Below, piece by piece: positions 46,370 to 55,379 of a stretch of 64,000 nt of DNA. The notes beneath the pieces are model-generated. The model had not been told where the DNA came from. It searched no databases and saw only the letters and a list, made by a program, of their open reading frames with translations. The stretch comes from Mucilaginibacter rubeus (lineage in GTDB: Bacteria; Bacteroidota; Bacteroidia; Sphingobacteriales; Sphingobacteriaceae): contig NZ_BMKD01000001.1 in NCBI RefSeq assembly GCF_014643835.1, forward strand, positions 1,364,001-1,428,000, written 5' to 3'. The position numbers and the translations under genes are program-made. Each line of letters starts with the position of its first letter. Within the stretch, counting starts at the first letter, position 1.

Positions 46370-47797
46370 TTAATCAAGCGCACCTGTTTTCATTGTACCG
46401 GTTGGGTTAGCAGCCTGCCTGCTTATCTCCCCTTTTACTTCTACCTTTATTACGGTAGCAATGCTATCCCTGGCTTTATCGGGGACATTTATAATCAGGC
46501 CTTCACTTGATAGCGCAGCTTTTAATGCTGTATTCCCGGCCAGCATTTTAGCGCTTAAAACTTCATTTTTGAGACCGGGAATAACCAGCTTTCCGCCGGA
46601 AGGCCAGTTAAACACAGAGAAATACAAGGTGGTATTTTTGACGTTTGGTTTAAGGGTACATCTGCCCCAGCTTAAGGGCTGAAGTGGACTTGACTGGGTA
46701 GCGTATATTGCTTCGCTGTTTACCTTCATCCATTCACCCATCTTTCTCAAGGTGGTTATACTTTCCTGCGGAAATTCGCCTTCGGCATTGGGGCCAATAT
46801 TTAACAGGTAATTACCCCCTTTTGATGCAATATCAATGAGGTTGTGAATTAACGTTTCAGGAGTTTTCCATTTATGATCATAGCTTTTATACCCCCAGGT
46901 ACCATTCATAGTCATGCAGGTTTCCCAATCTTTTCCATCAACCTCGCTCAGGTTGGGTATTTTTTGCTCTGGTGTTTTGTAATCACCCGCGAAGTTTGGA
47001 CGCTTAAGCCGGTCGTTAGTGATAATGTTGGGCTGTAATTTTAACAGGTCATGCAATTTTTGGGCAAACTCATCAGTCATGTTTGTAGGTGTATCCCACC
47101 AAAATACGGCGATATCACCATAATTGGTTAACAGCTCTTTTACCTGCGGAACAGCAACCCGATCAATATAATCAGCCATTGTTGCCGAAGTTTGAGCAGG
47201 ATCCCAATGGCCATTATGTTCAAGGGTATAAGCATCAATCTTGGCTGAGTCGGGGTTCGGCCAACCTTCGCTGCTTAATTTACGCGCTGCCGCACCACCC
47301 GGGTTATTCCAGTCTTGTGCTTGCGAATAGTAAAACCCTAATTTAATGCCATACTTTTTGCACGCCGCCGCTAAGGGCTTTAAAACATCCTTACCATAAG
47401 AGGTGGCATCTGCAATATTCCATTTGCTGGCATTTGATTTAAACATGGCAAAGCCGTCGTGGTGTTTAGCTGTAATTACAATATACTTCATACCGGCTTC
47501 CTTGGCCAGTTTTACCCAGGCATCCGGGTTGTATTTTACGGGGTTAAATTTTTTTGCAAACTGCTGGTACTCGGCTATCGGAATCTTGCCCCTGTTCATG
47601 ATCCACTCACCACCGTGCCCTATCTCGTATCCTTTATACATACCGGCCAGCCCGGCATAATCGCCCCAATGTATAAACATGCCGAAACGAGCCTCCCGCC
47701 ACCATTTCATACGTTCATTGCGGGACAGCTCTTTTTGTGCAAAAACATTATGCGCAACAAAAATGAACAGCCAACAAGCTATAAAAAGTTTTTTCAT
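46370..47797 (-). CDS. Secreted GH29 alpha-L-fucosidase
   Basis: 475 residues, signal peptide 1-20. TIM barrel with WWREARFGMFIHWGDYAGLAG, VITAKHHDGFAMF, GIKLGFYYSQAQDW, nucleophile Asp in AVFWWDTPTNM (about 235) and NYLLNIGPNAEGEFP. This is the GH29 signature; enzymes of this family retain configuration and remove terminal alpha-L-fucose. The C-terminal beta domain follows from about residue 375. First gene of the PUL as transcribed; the shared TGGTACCA-centred element lies 90-127 bp upstream. Its presence with GH95 means two unrelated fucosidase-type enzymes act in the same locus, probably on different linkages. Confidence 0.94.
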   Translation of the reverse strand: MKKLFIACWLFIFVAHNVFAQKELSRNERMKWWREARFGMFIHWGDYAGLAGMYKGYEIGHGGEWIMNRGKIPIAEYQQFAKKFNPVKYNPDAWVKLAKEAGMKYIVITAKHHDGFAMFKSNASKWNIADATSYGKDVLKPLAAACKKYGIKLGFYYSQAQDWNNPGGAAARKLSSEGWPNPDSAKIDAYTLEHNGHWDPAQTSATMADYIDRVAVPQVKELLTNYGDIAVFWWDTPTNMTDEFAQKLHDLLKLQPNIITNDRLKRPNFAGDYKTPEQKIPNLSEVDGKDWETCMTMNGTWGYKSYDHKWKTPETLIHNLIDIASKGGNYLLNIGPNAEGEFPQESITTLRKMGEWMKVNSEAIYATQSSPLQPLSWGRCTLKPNVKNTTLYFSVFNWPSGGKLVIPGLKNEVLSAKMLAGNTALKAALSSEGLIINVPDKARDSIATVIKVEVKGEISRQAANPTGTMKTGALD

Positions 47798-47886
47798 AAG
47801 GATTTAATTTTAGCGGTTATAATCGCAATGATTTATAATAATGTTCGTATTAAAGCAATATGTATGCATAAGTAACTATATTGCTT

Positions 47887-47924
47887 TACGATATAATACA
47901 AGTACCATGAGGTTTGGTACCAGA
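47887..47924 (-). promoter_or_regulatory. TGGTACCA-centred element upstream of GH29 (shared with FecR1)
   Basis: On the minus strand TCTGGTACCAAA, 11 bases (containing a second TGGTAC half), TTGTAT, then TATATCGTA. The same arrangement is present at 32340-32303. TGGTAC (47915-47920) and GTACCA (47902-47907) also form an inverted pair. It lies about 90 bp before the first gene of the PUL, where an operator or activator site would be expected. Confidence 0.5.
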
Positions 47925-48024
47925 ACGCTACGTAATAATTTCAGGTTGATCTCATAATAGCATTTGTATCATGACCACTCACCGTTCAAAGCTGCCGCTT
48001 ACAATTGTATTGTCAATTATATTG

Positions 48025-48059
48025 AACCGTAAGCCGGATTGGCCTGGCTTACGGTTTTT
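48025..48059 (+). terminator. Strong plus-strand hairpin with T tract in the leader of the 48097 operon
   Basis: AACCGTAAGCC (48025-48035) and GGCTTACGGTT (48046-48056) are perfect 11-bp arms with a 10-nt loop, followed by TTTTT. It lies 38 bp before the ATG at 48097, with no plus-strand gene upstream in the 299-bp gap. It could be an attenuator in the leader of the TonB-receptor operon or the 3' end of a small RNA. No known riboswitch fold was recognised upstream. Confidence 0.6.
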
Positions 48060-48096
48060 CAGTTTTCCTACAGAATTTATTAGTTAATTTACGCTC

Positions 48097-48495
48097 ATGC
48101 TCAAAAGAATCGCGGCTTTTTGGACGATCGGGTATTTGCTCTTTGGCAGCATTGCTTTGCCATTGGGTGATTTCTCGCTGCTTAACGAATTGCCGCGTAT
48201 GTATCAGGCTTATGAAAAGGTGGTCACACCGGACGAAAAAGGTGTGCTGGATTTCATCGGAGATTATCTGCTAAACGGTAAAGACCTGTTAAACCATAAC
48301 CAGCATGATCAGCCATCAAAACCCGGTGCGCTGCAATTCCAGGGCACGCCATCCTTTGCGGCCATTATTCAACCGGTTAGCCCGTTTTTGGCTGAACCTG
48401 TATCACTAGATTTCATCACCCCAGCTTCGTTACATCATAGCTCCGGTGCTTTGAGCTATTACCATCCTTCTTTATTTCGTCCGCCTTTAGCGTAA
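48097..48495 (+). CDS. Small secreted/membrane-associated protein of unknown function
   Basis: 132 residues. An N-terminal hydrophobic segment (about 8-24, FWTIGYLLFGSIALPLG) could be a signal anchor. The middle part is acidic and helical (LLNELPRMYQAYEKVVTPDEKGVLDFIGDYLLNG). The C-terminal half is His/Pro/Ser-rich (LLNHNQHDQPSKPG, ASLHHSSGALSYYHPSLFRPP) and could bind metal. I do not recognise a family. It is 49 bp upstream of a TonB-dependent receptor on the same strand, so the pair are likely co-transcribed. A role in metal or siderophore uptake is a guess from the neighbour and the histidines. Confidence 0.55.
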   Translation: MLKRIAAFWTIGYLLFGSIALPLGDFSLLNELPRMYQAYEKVVTPDEKGVLDFIGDYLLNGKDLLNHNQHDQPSKPGALQFQGTPSFAAIIQPVSPFLAEPVSLDFITPASLHHSSGALSYYHPSLFRPPLA

Positions 48496-48544
48496 GAAAA
48501 CCCTCATTTTCTTAATCATCAATTTTTACGTTTTAAGCTATTTC

Positions 48545-50716
48545 ATGCGCTATTTACTTTTAGGCGCTGTGCTGCTGGCTTCAGTGGCCGCACGTGCACA
48601 GCATACTTTATCTATTTTGGTCAAAGATGACCAAACCAAACAGTCCATAGCCGGTGTTACGGCTTATATCAACGAATTAAAAAGAGGCGCTGCTGCGGAT
48701 AGCAGCGGGCACATTCAGTTCAACCTGCCCACCGGCAAATACGAGATCAAATTCAGTATGGTGGGTTATCTGCCGCAGGAAAAAACTTTCGTGTTGCCAC
48801 TCAAAAATATTGAGCCCGTTATAGAAGTTTACCTGGAGCCGATGGCAGGTGAATTGGCAGAGGTGGTGGTGCAAACCAACCGCACCAATCAGAACCGCAG
48901 TGATGTGCCCACCCGTATCGAAGCATTGCCTGCTGAGGAACTGGACGAAAAAAGCACCATGCGCCCCGGCGATATCAAAATGCTGCTAGGGGAGATCACG
49001 GGTGTACACGTACAAGCGGCTTCGGCGGTAAGCGGCACAGCGAGTTTTCGCATCCAGGGGCTGGATAGCCGTTATACGCAGCTATTGCAGGATGGATTGC
49101 CAATGTACGATGGCTTTTCGGGTGGGTTAAGCCTGGTGCAGGTTTCGCCGCTTAACCTGAAGCAGGCCGAGATTATTAAAGGTTCGGCATCGACACTTTA
49201 TGGTGGTGGGGCTATTGCCGGTTTAGTTAACCTGATCACCAAAACGCCAGCGGCTAAACCCGAATTGACCTTATTGCTTAACCAGAATTCAGCCAGAGGC
49301 ACCGATGCCAGTGGTTTTTACAGCCAGCAATGGACACACGCAGGAACAACAATTTTTAGTTCTTATAACTATAATGGTGCTTACGATCCGGCTAATACAG
49401 GGCTTTCCGCGGTGCCTAAAACCAATCGCTTCACGCTTGCGCCAAAAGTATTCTTAAAGCCAGGCAACCGCGACCAACTTTGGTTTGGTGTTAACCTCAT
49501 GCACGAAGATCGTTTAGGTGGCGATATGCAGGTCATCAACGGCCATGCCGATAATCAGCACCAATATTTCGAGCGTAACCTAAGCGACCGTCTTTCCACG
49601 CAGTTTTCCTACACGCATAAGCTTGACTCGAACAACCAACTGAACTTTAAAAATACGATTGGCTACTTTTACAGGACAATCGGTGAGCCGCAGTTTCTAT
49701 TTAAGGGCGATCAATTATCATCTTATACCGAAGCTAACTATGTCCGTAATGGCAAAATTGCAAGCTGGGTAGCCGGTGCGGATGTTTGGACAGATCATTT
49801 GTCGCAACCAAACGGAAGTGTAGATTTAAGCTATAGCCGCAACACTTACGGAATTTTTGCTCAAAATACCTTCAAACCCACAAAATGGTTAGCTGTAGAA
49901 AGTGGCATTCGGCTTGACGAAAACTCGCCGTCATCTGCAAGCTCAAACGGGTTATTCCTGTTGCCACGCGTTAACACGCTATTTACGCTCGATGAACATT
50001 GGAGTAGCCGCGTAGGCGGCGGCCTGGGCTATAAGATGCCGGATATTTTTAATGACGATGCCGAAGAACAGGGCTATCGGTATTTGCAGCCATTAAATAT
50101 TGGCGCAACCAAAGCCGAACGTTCGGCCGGTGCCAACGCAGATGTAAATTATAAAGGCGCAGTAGGCGATGCTTTTTTGCAGGTTAATCACCTATTCTTC
50201 CTCACCAAAGTGAATGACCCATTAGTATTACAAAACAATGCATTTATAAACGCCCCGGGTTACCTGATCAGCAAAGGGGCCGAAACCAATATTAAGCTGC
50301 TGATGGATGAGTTAGGGATTTACCTTGGTTATACCTATACAGATGTACAACGCCATTTTAACGGGTTAAGCAGTGCTCAGACATTAACACCCAAACACCA
50401 GTTAAACGCAGACCTGACCTACGAAGTGGAAAACAGTTTCAGGGCAGGCGTTGAGGGATTTTATACAGGTTCACAAATATTGGACAGTGGTACAACAGGT
50501 CGTGATTATTGGACTTTTGGACTACTTGTGCAAAAGATGTGGAAGCATTTTTTTATTTTCATTAACGCCGAGAATCTTACTGATCAACGACAAAGTAAAT
50601 GGGGAACGATTTATACCGGATCCGTTTCTAATCCCGTGTTCAAAAATATTTACGCGCCGTTGGACGGCAGAGTTATTAATGCCGGAGTTATAATAAAGCT
50701 GCTTAACAATAAATAA
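48545..50716 (+). CDS. TonB-dependent outer-membrane receptor with carboxypeptidase-like domain
   Basis: 723 residues, signal peptide 1-18. Carboxypeptidase-regulatory-like domain (about 20-105, LSILVKDDQTKQSIAGVTAYI), then a plug (about 115-235, RIEALPAEELDEKSTMRPGDIKMLL, FRIQGLDSRYTQLLQDGLPM, GSASTLYGGGAIAGLVNLITKTP) and a 22-strand barrel ending in a NAGVIIKLL strand. It lacks an STN domain and has no SusD partner, which with its size suggests an iron-siderophore, cobalamin or other metal-complex receptor and not a glycan pump. The 49-bp distance from the His-rich small protein argues for a shared transcript. Ligand unknown. Confidence 0.88.
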   Translation: MRYLLLGAVLLASVAARAQHTLSILVKDDQTKQSIAGVTAYINELKRGAAADSSGHIQFNLPTGKYEIKFSMVGYLPQEKTFVLPLKNIEPVIEVYLEPMAGELAEVVVQTNRTNQNRSDVPTRIEALPAEELDEKSTMRPGDIKMLLGEITGVHVQAASAVSGTASFRIQGLDSRYTQLLQDGLPMYDGFSGGLSLVQVSPLNLKQAEIIKGSASTLYGGGAIAGLVNLITKTPAAKPELTLLLNQNSARGTDASGFYSQQWTHAGTTIFSSYNYNGAYDPANTGLSAVPKTNRFTLAPKVFLKPGNRDQLWFGVNLMHEDRLGGDMQVINGHADNQHQYFERNLSDRLSTQFSYTHKLDSNNQLNFKNTIGYFYRTIGEPQFLFKGDQLSSYTEANYVRNGKIASWVAGADVWTDHLSQPNGSVDLSYSRNTYGIFAQNTFKPTKWLAVESGIRLDENSPSSASSNGLFLLPRVNTLFTLDEHWSSRVGGGLGYKMPDIFNDDAEEQGYRYLQPLNIGATKAERSAGANADVNYKGAVGDAFLQVNHLFFLTKVNDPLVLQNNAFINAPGYLISKGAETNIKLLMDELGIYLGYTYTDVQRHFNGLSSAQTLTPKHQLNADLTYEVENSFRAGVEGFYTGSQILDSGTTGRDYWTFGLLVQKMWKHFFIFINAENLTDQRQSKWGTIYTGSVSNPVFKNIYAPLDGRVINAGVIIKLLNNK

Positions 50717-50937
50717 AAACCGCCTTACTTTCTAATGCGACTTTATACCCCGTAATAGGGCTGCCCCCTTTGGTAAGGCTACCCTAATAAACTTAACTAA
50801 CCGCATGAAAATTTGCAGTGAGAATAGGAATGCCTTTGTATTTTTCCATTAGACGGGCTGCCCGTTAAAGTTCGGACATATTTCGGGTAACTAAAACGAC
50901 ACGTAACCGCAATTACTTAACCGAAACGATGTGGAAT

Positions 50938-51501
50938 TCAGATCCCTTTCCACTCATAGCTTTTACTTTCCAGCCCTATTAAATCAATAACCCGGTTTAC
51001 TACTGTCATAGCCAGCTCTTCTATAGTTTGGGGCTTGCTGTAATATGATGGAATCGCCGGACATATGATCCCACCTGCTTCTGTAACAGTCGCCATGTTT
51101 CGTATATGGATCAGGTTGAACGGCGTGTCACGGGCTACCAATACCAGTTTACGGCGCTCTTTAAGGATCACGTCGGCCGCACGGGTGATCAGGTCGTCAG
51201 AGATTCCTCCTGCTATCCTTCCAAGCGTCCCCATAGAGCATGGAACAATTATCATGGTATCAAACTTTGCCGAACCCGAAGCGAAGGGTGCCATGAAATC
51301 ATTTTTAGCGTAAAATTTAAAAGGGAACCGGCTGTATTCTTCGTTGTCGAGTTCAAACTTCCAAACATCTTTGGCATTATCTGACATAACAACGCCCACT
51401 TCGGCAATTTGATCCTGTAATTGGGTTAGTTTTTTTAGCAGCAGACTGGCATATATTGAACCACTGGCACCCGTAATAGCAACAACTATCTTTTTCTTCA
51501 T
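50938..51501 (-). CDS. ubiX: Flavin prenyltransferase UbiX
   Basis: 187 residues from the ATG at 51501; an ATG at 51531 would add ten residues with no match. VVAITGASGSIYASLLLKKL is the Rossmann-like flavin-binding start, followed by VVMSDNAKDVW, PCSMGTLGRIAGGISDDLITRAADVILKERRKLVLVARDTPFNLIHIRNM and GGIICPAIPSYYSKPQTIEELA. UbiX joins a dimethylallyl group to FMN to make the prenylated flavin used by UbiD-type decarboxylases, active in quinone or aromatic acid metabolism. No UbiD is encoded in this window. Transcribed in the same direction as the ppk1 and ppx genes but separated from them by a terminator. Confidence 0.92.
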   Translation of the reverse strand: MKKKIVVAITGASGSIYASLLLKKLTQLQDQIAEVGVVMSDNAKDVWKFELDNEEYSRFPFKFYAKNDFMAPFASGSAKFDTMIIVPCSMGTLGRIAGGISDDLITRAADVILKERRKLVLVARDTPFNLIHIRNMATVTEAGGIICPAIPSYYSKPQTIEELAMTVVNRVIDLIGLESKSYEWKGI

Positions 51502-51544
51502 AATTACTCCTTCAACAACCCAAACACACAAAAAGTTAGGGGCA

Positions 51545-51577
51545 CAAAAAAGGGTCGAATAACTTGTACCCGACCCT
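51545..51577 (-). terminator. Intrinsic terminator after the Ppx/GppA gene
   Basis: On the minus strand AGGGTCG and CGACCCT (51551-51557 with 51571-51577) pair around a 13-nt loop, followed by TTTTTT (51545-51550). It ends the ppk1-ppx transcript and separates it from ubiX. A second small GCCCT/AGGGC hairpin is at 51598-51613. Confidence 0.65.
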
Positions 51578-51674
51578 ACATCTACCTATGAAAAACATGC
51601 CCTTGAGAGGGCACTACAAATATAATAACACTTTTTAAATTATTAAACAATTTGTTAAAATAATTTTAACCTGT

Positions 51675-52553
51675 TTATTGAATATTTTTTTCGATTAAAG
51701 TTTGGATAATTCCATCAACCATACCTACCCTGGGTACATATATATTTTTGATGTTAGCATTTTTCATTACCGTAAGGTAAATTTCACAGGCTGGAATAAT
51801 TACATCGGCCCTATCCTGGTTTAGGCCAAGCACGTTGATCCTGTCTTTTAATGAAAACGAGCTCAGGTAGGTATATAATGATCTTAGTTTAGCAAAAGTT
51901 AGCGGCATATCTTCTTTTTCTTCGGATAGCCTGAACAGTTTATTAATGTTGCCGCCGGTACCTATGCCTGATAATTGCTTAAAGTTACGGGTATTGTCGC
52001 GCACAAAATCCTTCATTTCGTTCCAGGTTTCTTCAGTGTCCTGATTATCCAGAATGCGGATGGTGCCAATGTTAAACGAACGCGAAACGATCAGCTCCCC
52101 TGCCGAAAACAGCGAAAGCTCTGTACTGCCGCCGCCTACATCAATATAAAGGTAGTTTTTGCTTTTATCAATATTTTGCTCGGCATGACTGGCATAAATG
52201 ATACTGGCTTCTTTAGATCCATGTACAATTTCAATATCGATATTAGCCTCATCCTTAATCAGCTTCACAACATCTTCCCCGTTTTTAGCTTCGCGCATGG
52301 CCGAAGTTGCACAGGCTAAATAATCGGTAACCTTATATACATCCATCAGGTTACGAAAAGCAACCATTGATTTAACCAGCTCTGTCGTTTTTTTCTCAGA
52401 TATATGCTGCTGTATAAAAGCATCGTCTCCCAAACGCAACGGAACACGGATCAGGGTATTTTTTTTGAACGACACCGATCCGGTGTTTTGAATTATGTCG
52501 GCAATTAACAGCCTCACGGCGTTTGAACCTATATCAATGGCGGCGTATCTCAA
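51675..52553 (-). CDS. Exopolyphosphatase/GppA-family phosphatase
   Basis: 292 residues. The N-terminal RYAAIDIGSNAVRLLIADI and LYIDVGGGSTELSLFSAG motifs are the two phosphate loops of the ASKHA-fold Ppx/GppA family; ATSAMREAKNG and IGTGGNINKLFRL follow. The length fits the short form lacking the C-terminal HD-like domain. It hydrolyses polyphosphate or pppGpp. The gene begins 2 bp after the polyphosphate kinase stop, which makes polyphosphate turnover the most likely role. Confidence 0.9.
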   Translation of the reverse strand: MRYAAIDIGSNAVRLLIADIIQNTGSVSFKKNTLIRVPLRLGDDAFIQQHISEKKTTELVKSMVAFRNLMDVYKVTDYLACATSAMREAKNGEDVVKLIKDEANIDIEIVHGSKEASIIYASHAEQNIDKSKNYLYIDVGGGSTELSLFSAGELIVSRSFNIGTIRILDNQDTEETWNEMKDFVRDNTRNFKQLSGIGTGGNINKLFRLSEEKEDMPLTFAKLRSLYTYLSSFSLKDRINVLGLNQDRADVIIPACEIYLTVMKNANIKNIYVPRVGMVDGIIQTLIEKNIQ

Positions 52554-52555
52554 TG

Positions 52556-54601
52556 TTATTTCGTTTTATTTTTTAAATAATTATATATTTCAATTTGCGC
52601 CCGGTGGCTTTCGGGCGAGTTTGTTTTGTGGTATTTGTTGGTGTTCTGGCTGTTGATCTCACGGGCTTTGGTGTTATCCTCAAGCTGGATATCAATAATA
52701 TCCCTTATCTCCTGCTGTAGTTTTTCATCATATATCGGGAAGCCAACTTCAACGCGATTGTCGATATTTCGGGTCATGAAATCGGCCGATGTAAGGTAGA
52801 TGAGCTCCTTGCCGCCATTGCAATAAATATGCACCCGCGCGTGCTCAAGATATTTATCTACAATACTAATCACCTCTATATTTTCGCTATAGCCTTTCAC
52901 CCCGGCAATTAAGCAGCACATCCCCCTGATGATCATCTTAATTTTCACGCCTGCATTACTCGCCTGGTAAAGCTTGCTGATCATTTCCTCATCGGCCAGG
53001 CTGTTCATCTTCAGGATCATATACGCCTGCTTGCCGGCTTTCGCGTTTTTGATCTCGTTATCTATCAGCCTGTAAATTGCAGGCCTTGAGTCAATTGGCG
53101 ACACGATCAGGCTTTTGAGCCCCTTAGGCAATAATCCCTTATTAATTGCTTTAAAAACATTTACCAGGTCATCGGTGATTCTTTTGTTAGCTGTAAAAAG
53201 GGTATGATCGGCATAGATCTGCGCTGTTTTTTCATTAAAATTACCAGTTGAAAGGCAGGCATAATAAGCCAGCTTACCTTTTTCGGTACGGCTAACCAAA
53301 CATATTTTTGAGTGCACCTTGTAACCGGGCACACCGTACAATACTGTTACGCCCTCCTCTTCAAGCCTGTTACTCCAGTGAATATTGTTTTGCTCATCAA
53401 AGCGGGCCCTTAACTCTACAAGGCAGTTTACCTTTTTGCCGTTTTTAGCGGCATTGATCAAAGCATGGACCACTCTTGAGTTTTCGGCCAAACGATATAC
53501 AGCAATGCTAATCTCTTTTACCTTAGGGTCTATAGCGGCCTCGCGCAAAAAATGGATCACGTAATCATACGATTGATAAGGTGTACTTACCAGGTAATCC
53601 TTTTTGGCGATGAGCCCTATAAGGCTTTTACCGAATGAAAGGTCGGCCACAGGGAGTGCTATATATTTGCTATACTCAAGCTCCGGCCCACCAACGTTGG
53701 GGAACGCAATAAAGTTCTTGAAATTATGGTACCTGTTACCCGGGATAAGACTTTCGCCATGCAGGCCCATTTTGCCTACCAGGTATTTCAGCATATCCAT
53801 AGGCATCTCTGAGTCATACAACAAACGCATCGGTTTACCTTTTTTTCGCTTTTGAAGGCTCTTGGCCAGTGAATCGACAAATTTTTCACTCACCTCTTTA
53901 TCCAGGTCAAGCTCCGCGTCGCGGGTAAGCTGGATGGAGTAAGCCTCAATACTATCATGTTCAAAAATGAAAAAGATATCCTCCAAACTGTACCTGATAA
54001 TATCATCAAGCAAAATAATGAACTTCAGGTTATTGGTATCGGGCAGTTTAACAAAACGCGAAAGGTTATCCGGGAACTCAATAAGGGCAAACCTCGTTTT
54101 TTTATTGGTGGTAAGCTTTACAAAAAAGTAAACGGCCCTATCCCTAAGCTCAGGCAGCGGTAAGGTATCATTGAGCATGATCGGCACCAATGTAGCCAGC
54201 AGCTTTTCCCTGAAATAATTTTTAACGAAGGTACCACGGGTTACGTTAAGCTGTTTATCATTAAGGATAAAGATCTTTTCTTCGGCCAGTTGTTTAACAA
54301 TGATGTTTTCGTACAGGTTATTGAATTTACGTTCCTGCCTTACTACAATATTCTTGATCTGGTTAAGGATCTTTTTAGGGTTATAACCAAGTATCTCTTT
54401 CGATTTTTCATTAAGTGCAGCTAAACGGCTTAGTGTGGCAACCCTCACCCTGTAAAACTCGTCGAGGTTAGATGAAAATATAGCTAAGAACCTAATCCGG
54501 TCTATCAGGGGAACGGTCGGGTCGGCCGCTTCCTGCAAAACCCTATCGTTAAAATATAGCCAGCTTATTTCTCTGTTAATTAAGGGAACCTGTTTATCCA
54601 T
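52556..54601 (-). CDS. ppk1: Polyphosphate kinase 1
   Basis: 681 residues, matching the family length. N-terminal domain (LINREISWLYFNDRVLQEA, SNLDEFYRVRVATL), head domain, and two C-terminal PLD-like domains with KEISIAVYRLAENSRVVHALI, RARFDEQNNIHW, the catalytic histidine regions GYKVHSKICLV and LSTGNFNEKTAQIYADHTLFTA, and a later HARVHIYCNGG and TSADFMTRNIDNRVEVGFPI. It makes polyphosphate from ATP reversibly. Forms an operon with the ppx/gppA-like gene 2 bp downstream. Confidence 0.95.
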   Translation of the reverse strand: MDKQVPLINREISWLYFNDRVLQEAADPTVPLIDRIRFLAIFSSNLDEFYRVRVATLSRLAALNEKSKEILGYNPKKILNQIKNIVVRQERKFNNLYENIIVKQLAEEKIFILNDKQLNVTRGTFVKNYFREKLLATLVPIMLNDTLPLPELRDRAVYFFVKLTTNKKTRFALIEFPDNLSRFVKLPDTNNLKFIILLDDIIRYSLEDIFFIFEHDSIEAYSIQLTRDAELDLDKEVSEKFVDSLAKSLQKRKKGKPMRLLYDSEMPMDMLKYLVGKMGLHGESLIPGNRYHNFKNFIAFPNVGGPELEYSKYIALPVADLSFGKSLIGLIAKKDYLVSTPYQSYDYVIHFLREAAIDPKVKEISIAVYRLAENSRVVHALINAAKNGKKVNCLVELRARFDEQNNIHWSNRLEEEGVTVLYGVPGYKVHSKICLVSRTEKGKLAYYACLSTGNFNEKTAQIYADHTLFTANKRITDDLVNVFKAINKGLLPKGLKSLIVSPIDSRPAIYRLIDNEIKNAKAGKQAYMILKMNSLADEEMISKLYQASNAGVKIKMIIRGMCCLIAGVKGYSENIEVISIVDKYLEHARVHIYCNGGKELIYLTSADFMTRNIDNRVEVGFPIYDEKLQQEIRDIIDIQLEDNTKAREINSQNTNKYHKTNSPESHRAQIEIYNYLKNKTK

Positions 54602-54734
54602 AAAAATTTCTCGCTTTACAGCCAGATGTTACAAATCTGCTTATTTATTTGTTAACTTAATATTAACTCATGAGGAATTAACCTGTTTTCATTCATCATT
54701 ATTTATTGCAGAAATTAAACAATTTGTTGCAATA

Positions 54735-54766
54735 TTGCGCTGTATGTTAACAATACATTAGTTTTG
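54735..54766 (+). promoter_or_regulatory. Bacteroidota-type promoter for yajQ
   Basis: TTG at 54735-54737 and TAGTTTTG at 54759-54766 fit the -33 and -7 elements (TTG, about 20 bp, TAnnTTTG) of Bacteroidota housekeeping promoters. Transcription would begin near 54773, leaving a leader of about 22 bp before the ATG at 54795. Confidence 0.6.
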
Positions 54767-54794
54767 CAAAACATTTATAACCAACACACTACTT

Positions 54795-55286
54795 ATGCCA
54801 ACATTTGATATAGTTAGTAAAATAGACGGGCAAACGCTTGATAACGCGATAAATACCGCCAAAAAAGAGATCCTGAACCGTTACGACTTTAACGATTCAA
54901 AAAGCACTATTGACCTTGATAAAAAAACAAACCAGGTTACCATAGTTACTGAAAACGATATGCGCCTTAAAGCCATACAAGACAGCATCATAAGCCGGAT
55001 GGTTAAACAACATCTTGATCCCAAAGCGCTGGATTTTGGCAAAGAGCAATATGCATCGGGCAACATGATCCGCAAGGAAATCAAGATCAGGGAAGGTATA
55101 GATAAGGAAGCTGCTAAAAAGATAGTAAAGAAAATTAAAGATAGCGGCCTTAAAGTGCAAGCCTCCATCATGGACGATCAGGTGCGGGTGCAAGGAAAAA
55201 AGATTGACGACCTGCAATCTGTTATCAGCCTTTGCCGCGCGGAGGATTTTGGCCAGCCATTGCAATATATTAATATGAGAGACTAA
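54795..55286 (+). CDS. yajQ: YajQ-family nucleotide-binding protein
   Basis: 163 residues, full length. PTFDIVSKIDGQTLDNAINTAKKEI, NRYDFNDSKSTIDLDKK, GKEQYASGNMIRKEIKIREGIDKE and QVRVQGKKIDDLQSVI are the family's core motifs over two ferredoxin-like domains. YajQ proteins bind nucleotides; in some Gram-negative species a homologue binds cyclic di-GMP and modulates a transcription factor, while in others the role is unknown. Single gene with its own promoter and a bidirectional terminator shared with bioB. Confidence 0.9.
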   Translation: MPTFDIVSKIDGQTLDNAINTAKKEILNRYDFNDSKSTIDLDKKTNQVTIVTENDMRLKAIQDSIISRMVKQHLDPKALDFGKEQYASGNMIRKEIKIREGIDKEAAKKIVKKIKDSGLKVQASIMDDQVRVQGKKIDDLQSVISLCRAEDFGQPLQYINMRD

Positions 55287-55321
55287 TAGAAATCTCTGAT
55301 ATTAATGTAAAAAATCCTATT

Positions 55322-55365
55322 AAAACAAAAGGAGCCATGCATTTTGCTACGGCTCCTTTTGTTTT
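55322..55365. terminator. Bidirectional terminator between yajQ and bioB
   Basis: AAAACAAAAGGAGCC (55322-55336) and GGCTCCTTTTGTTTT (55351-55365) are perfect 15-bp arms with a 14-nt loop. The A-rich and T-rich outer parts give a T tract in both directions, serving the convergent yajQ and bioB genes. Confidence 0.85.
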
Positions 55366-55379
55366 ATCTGAAAGCGCTA

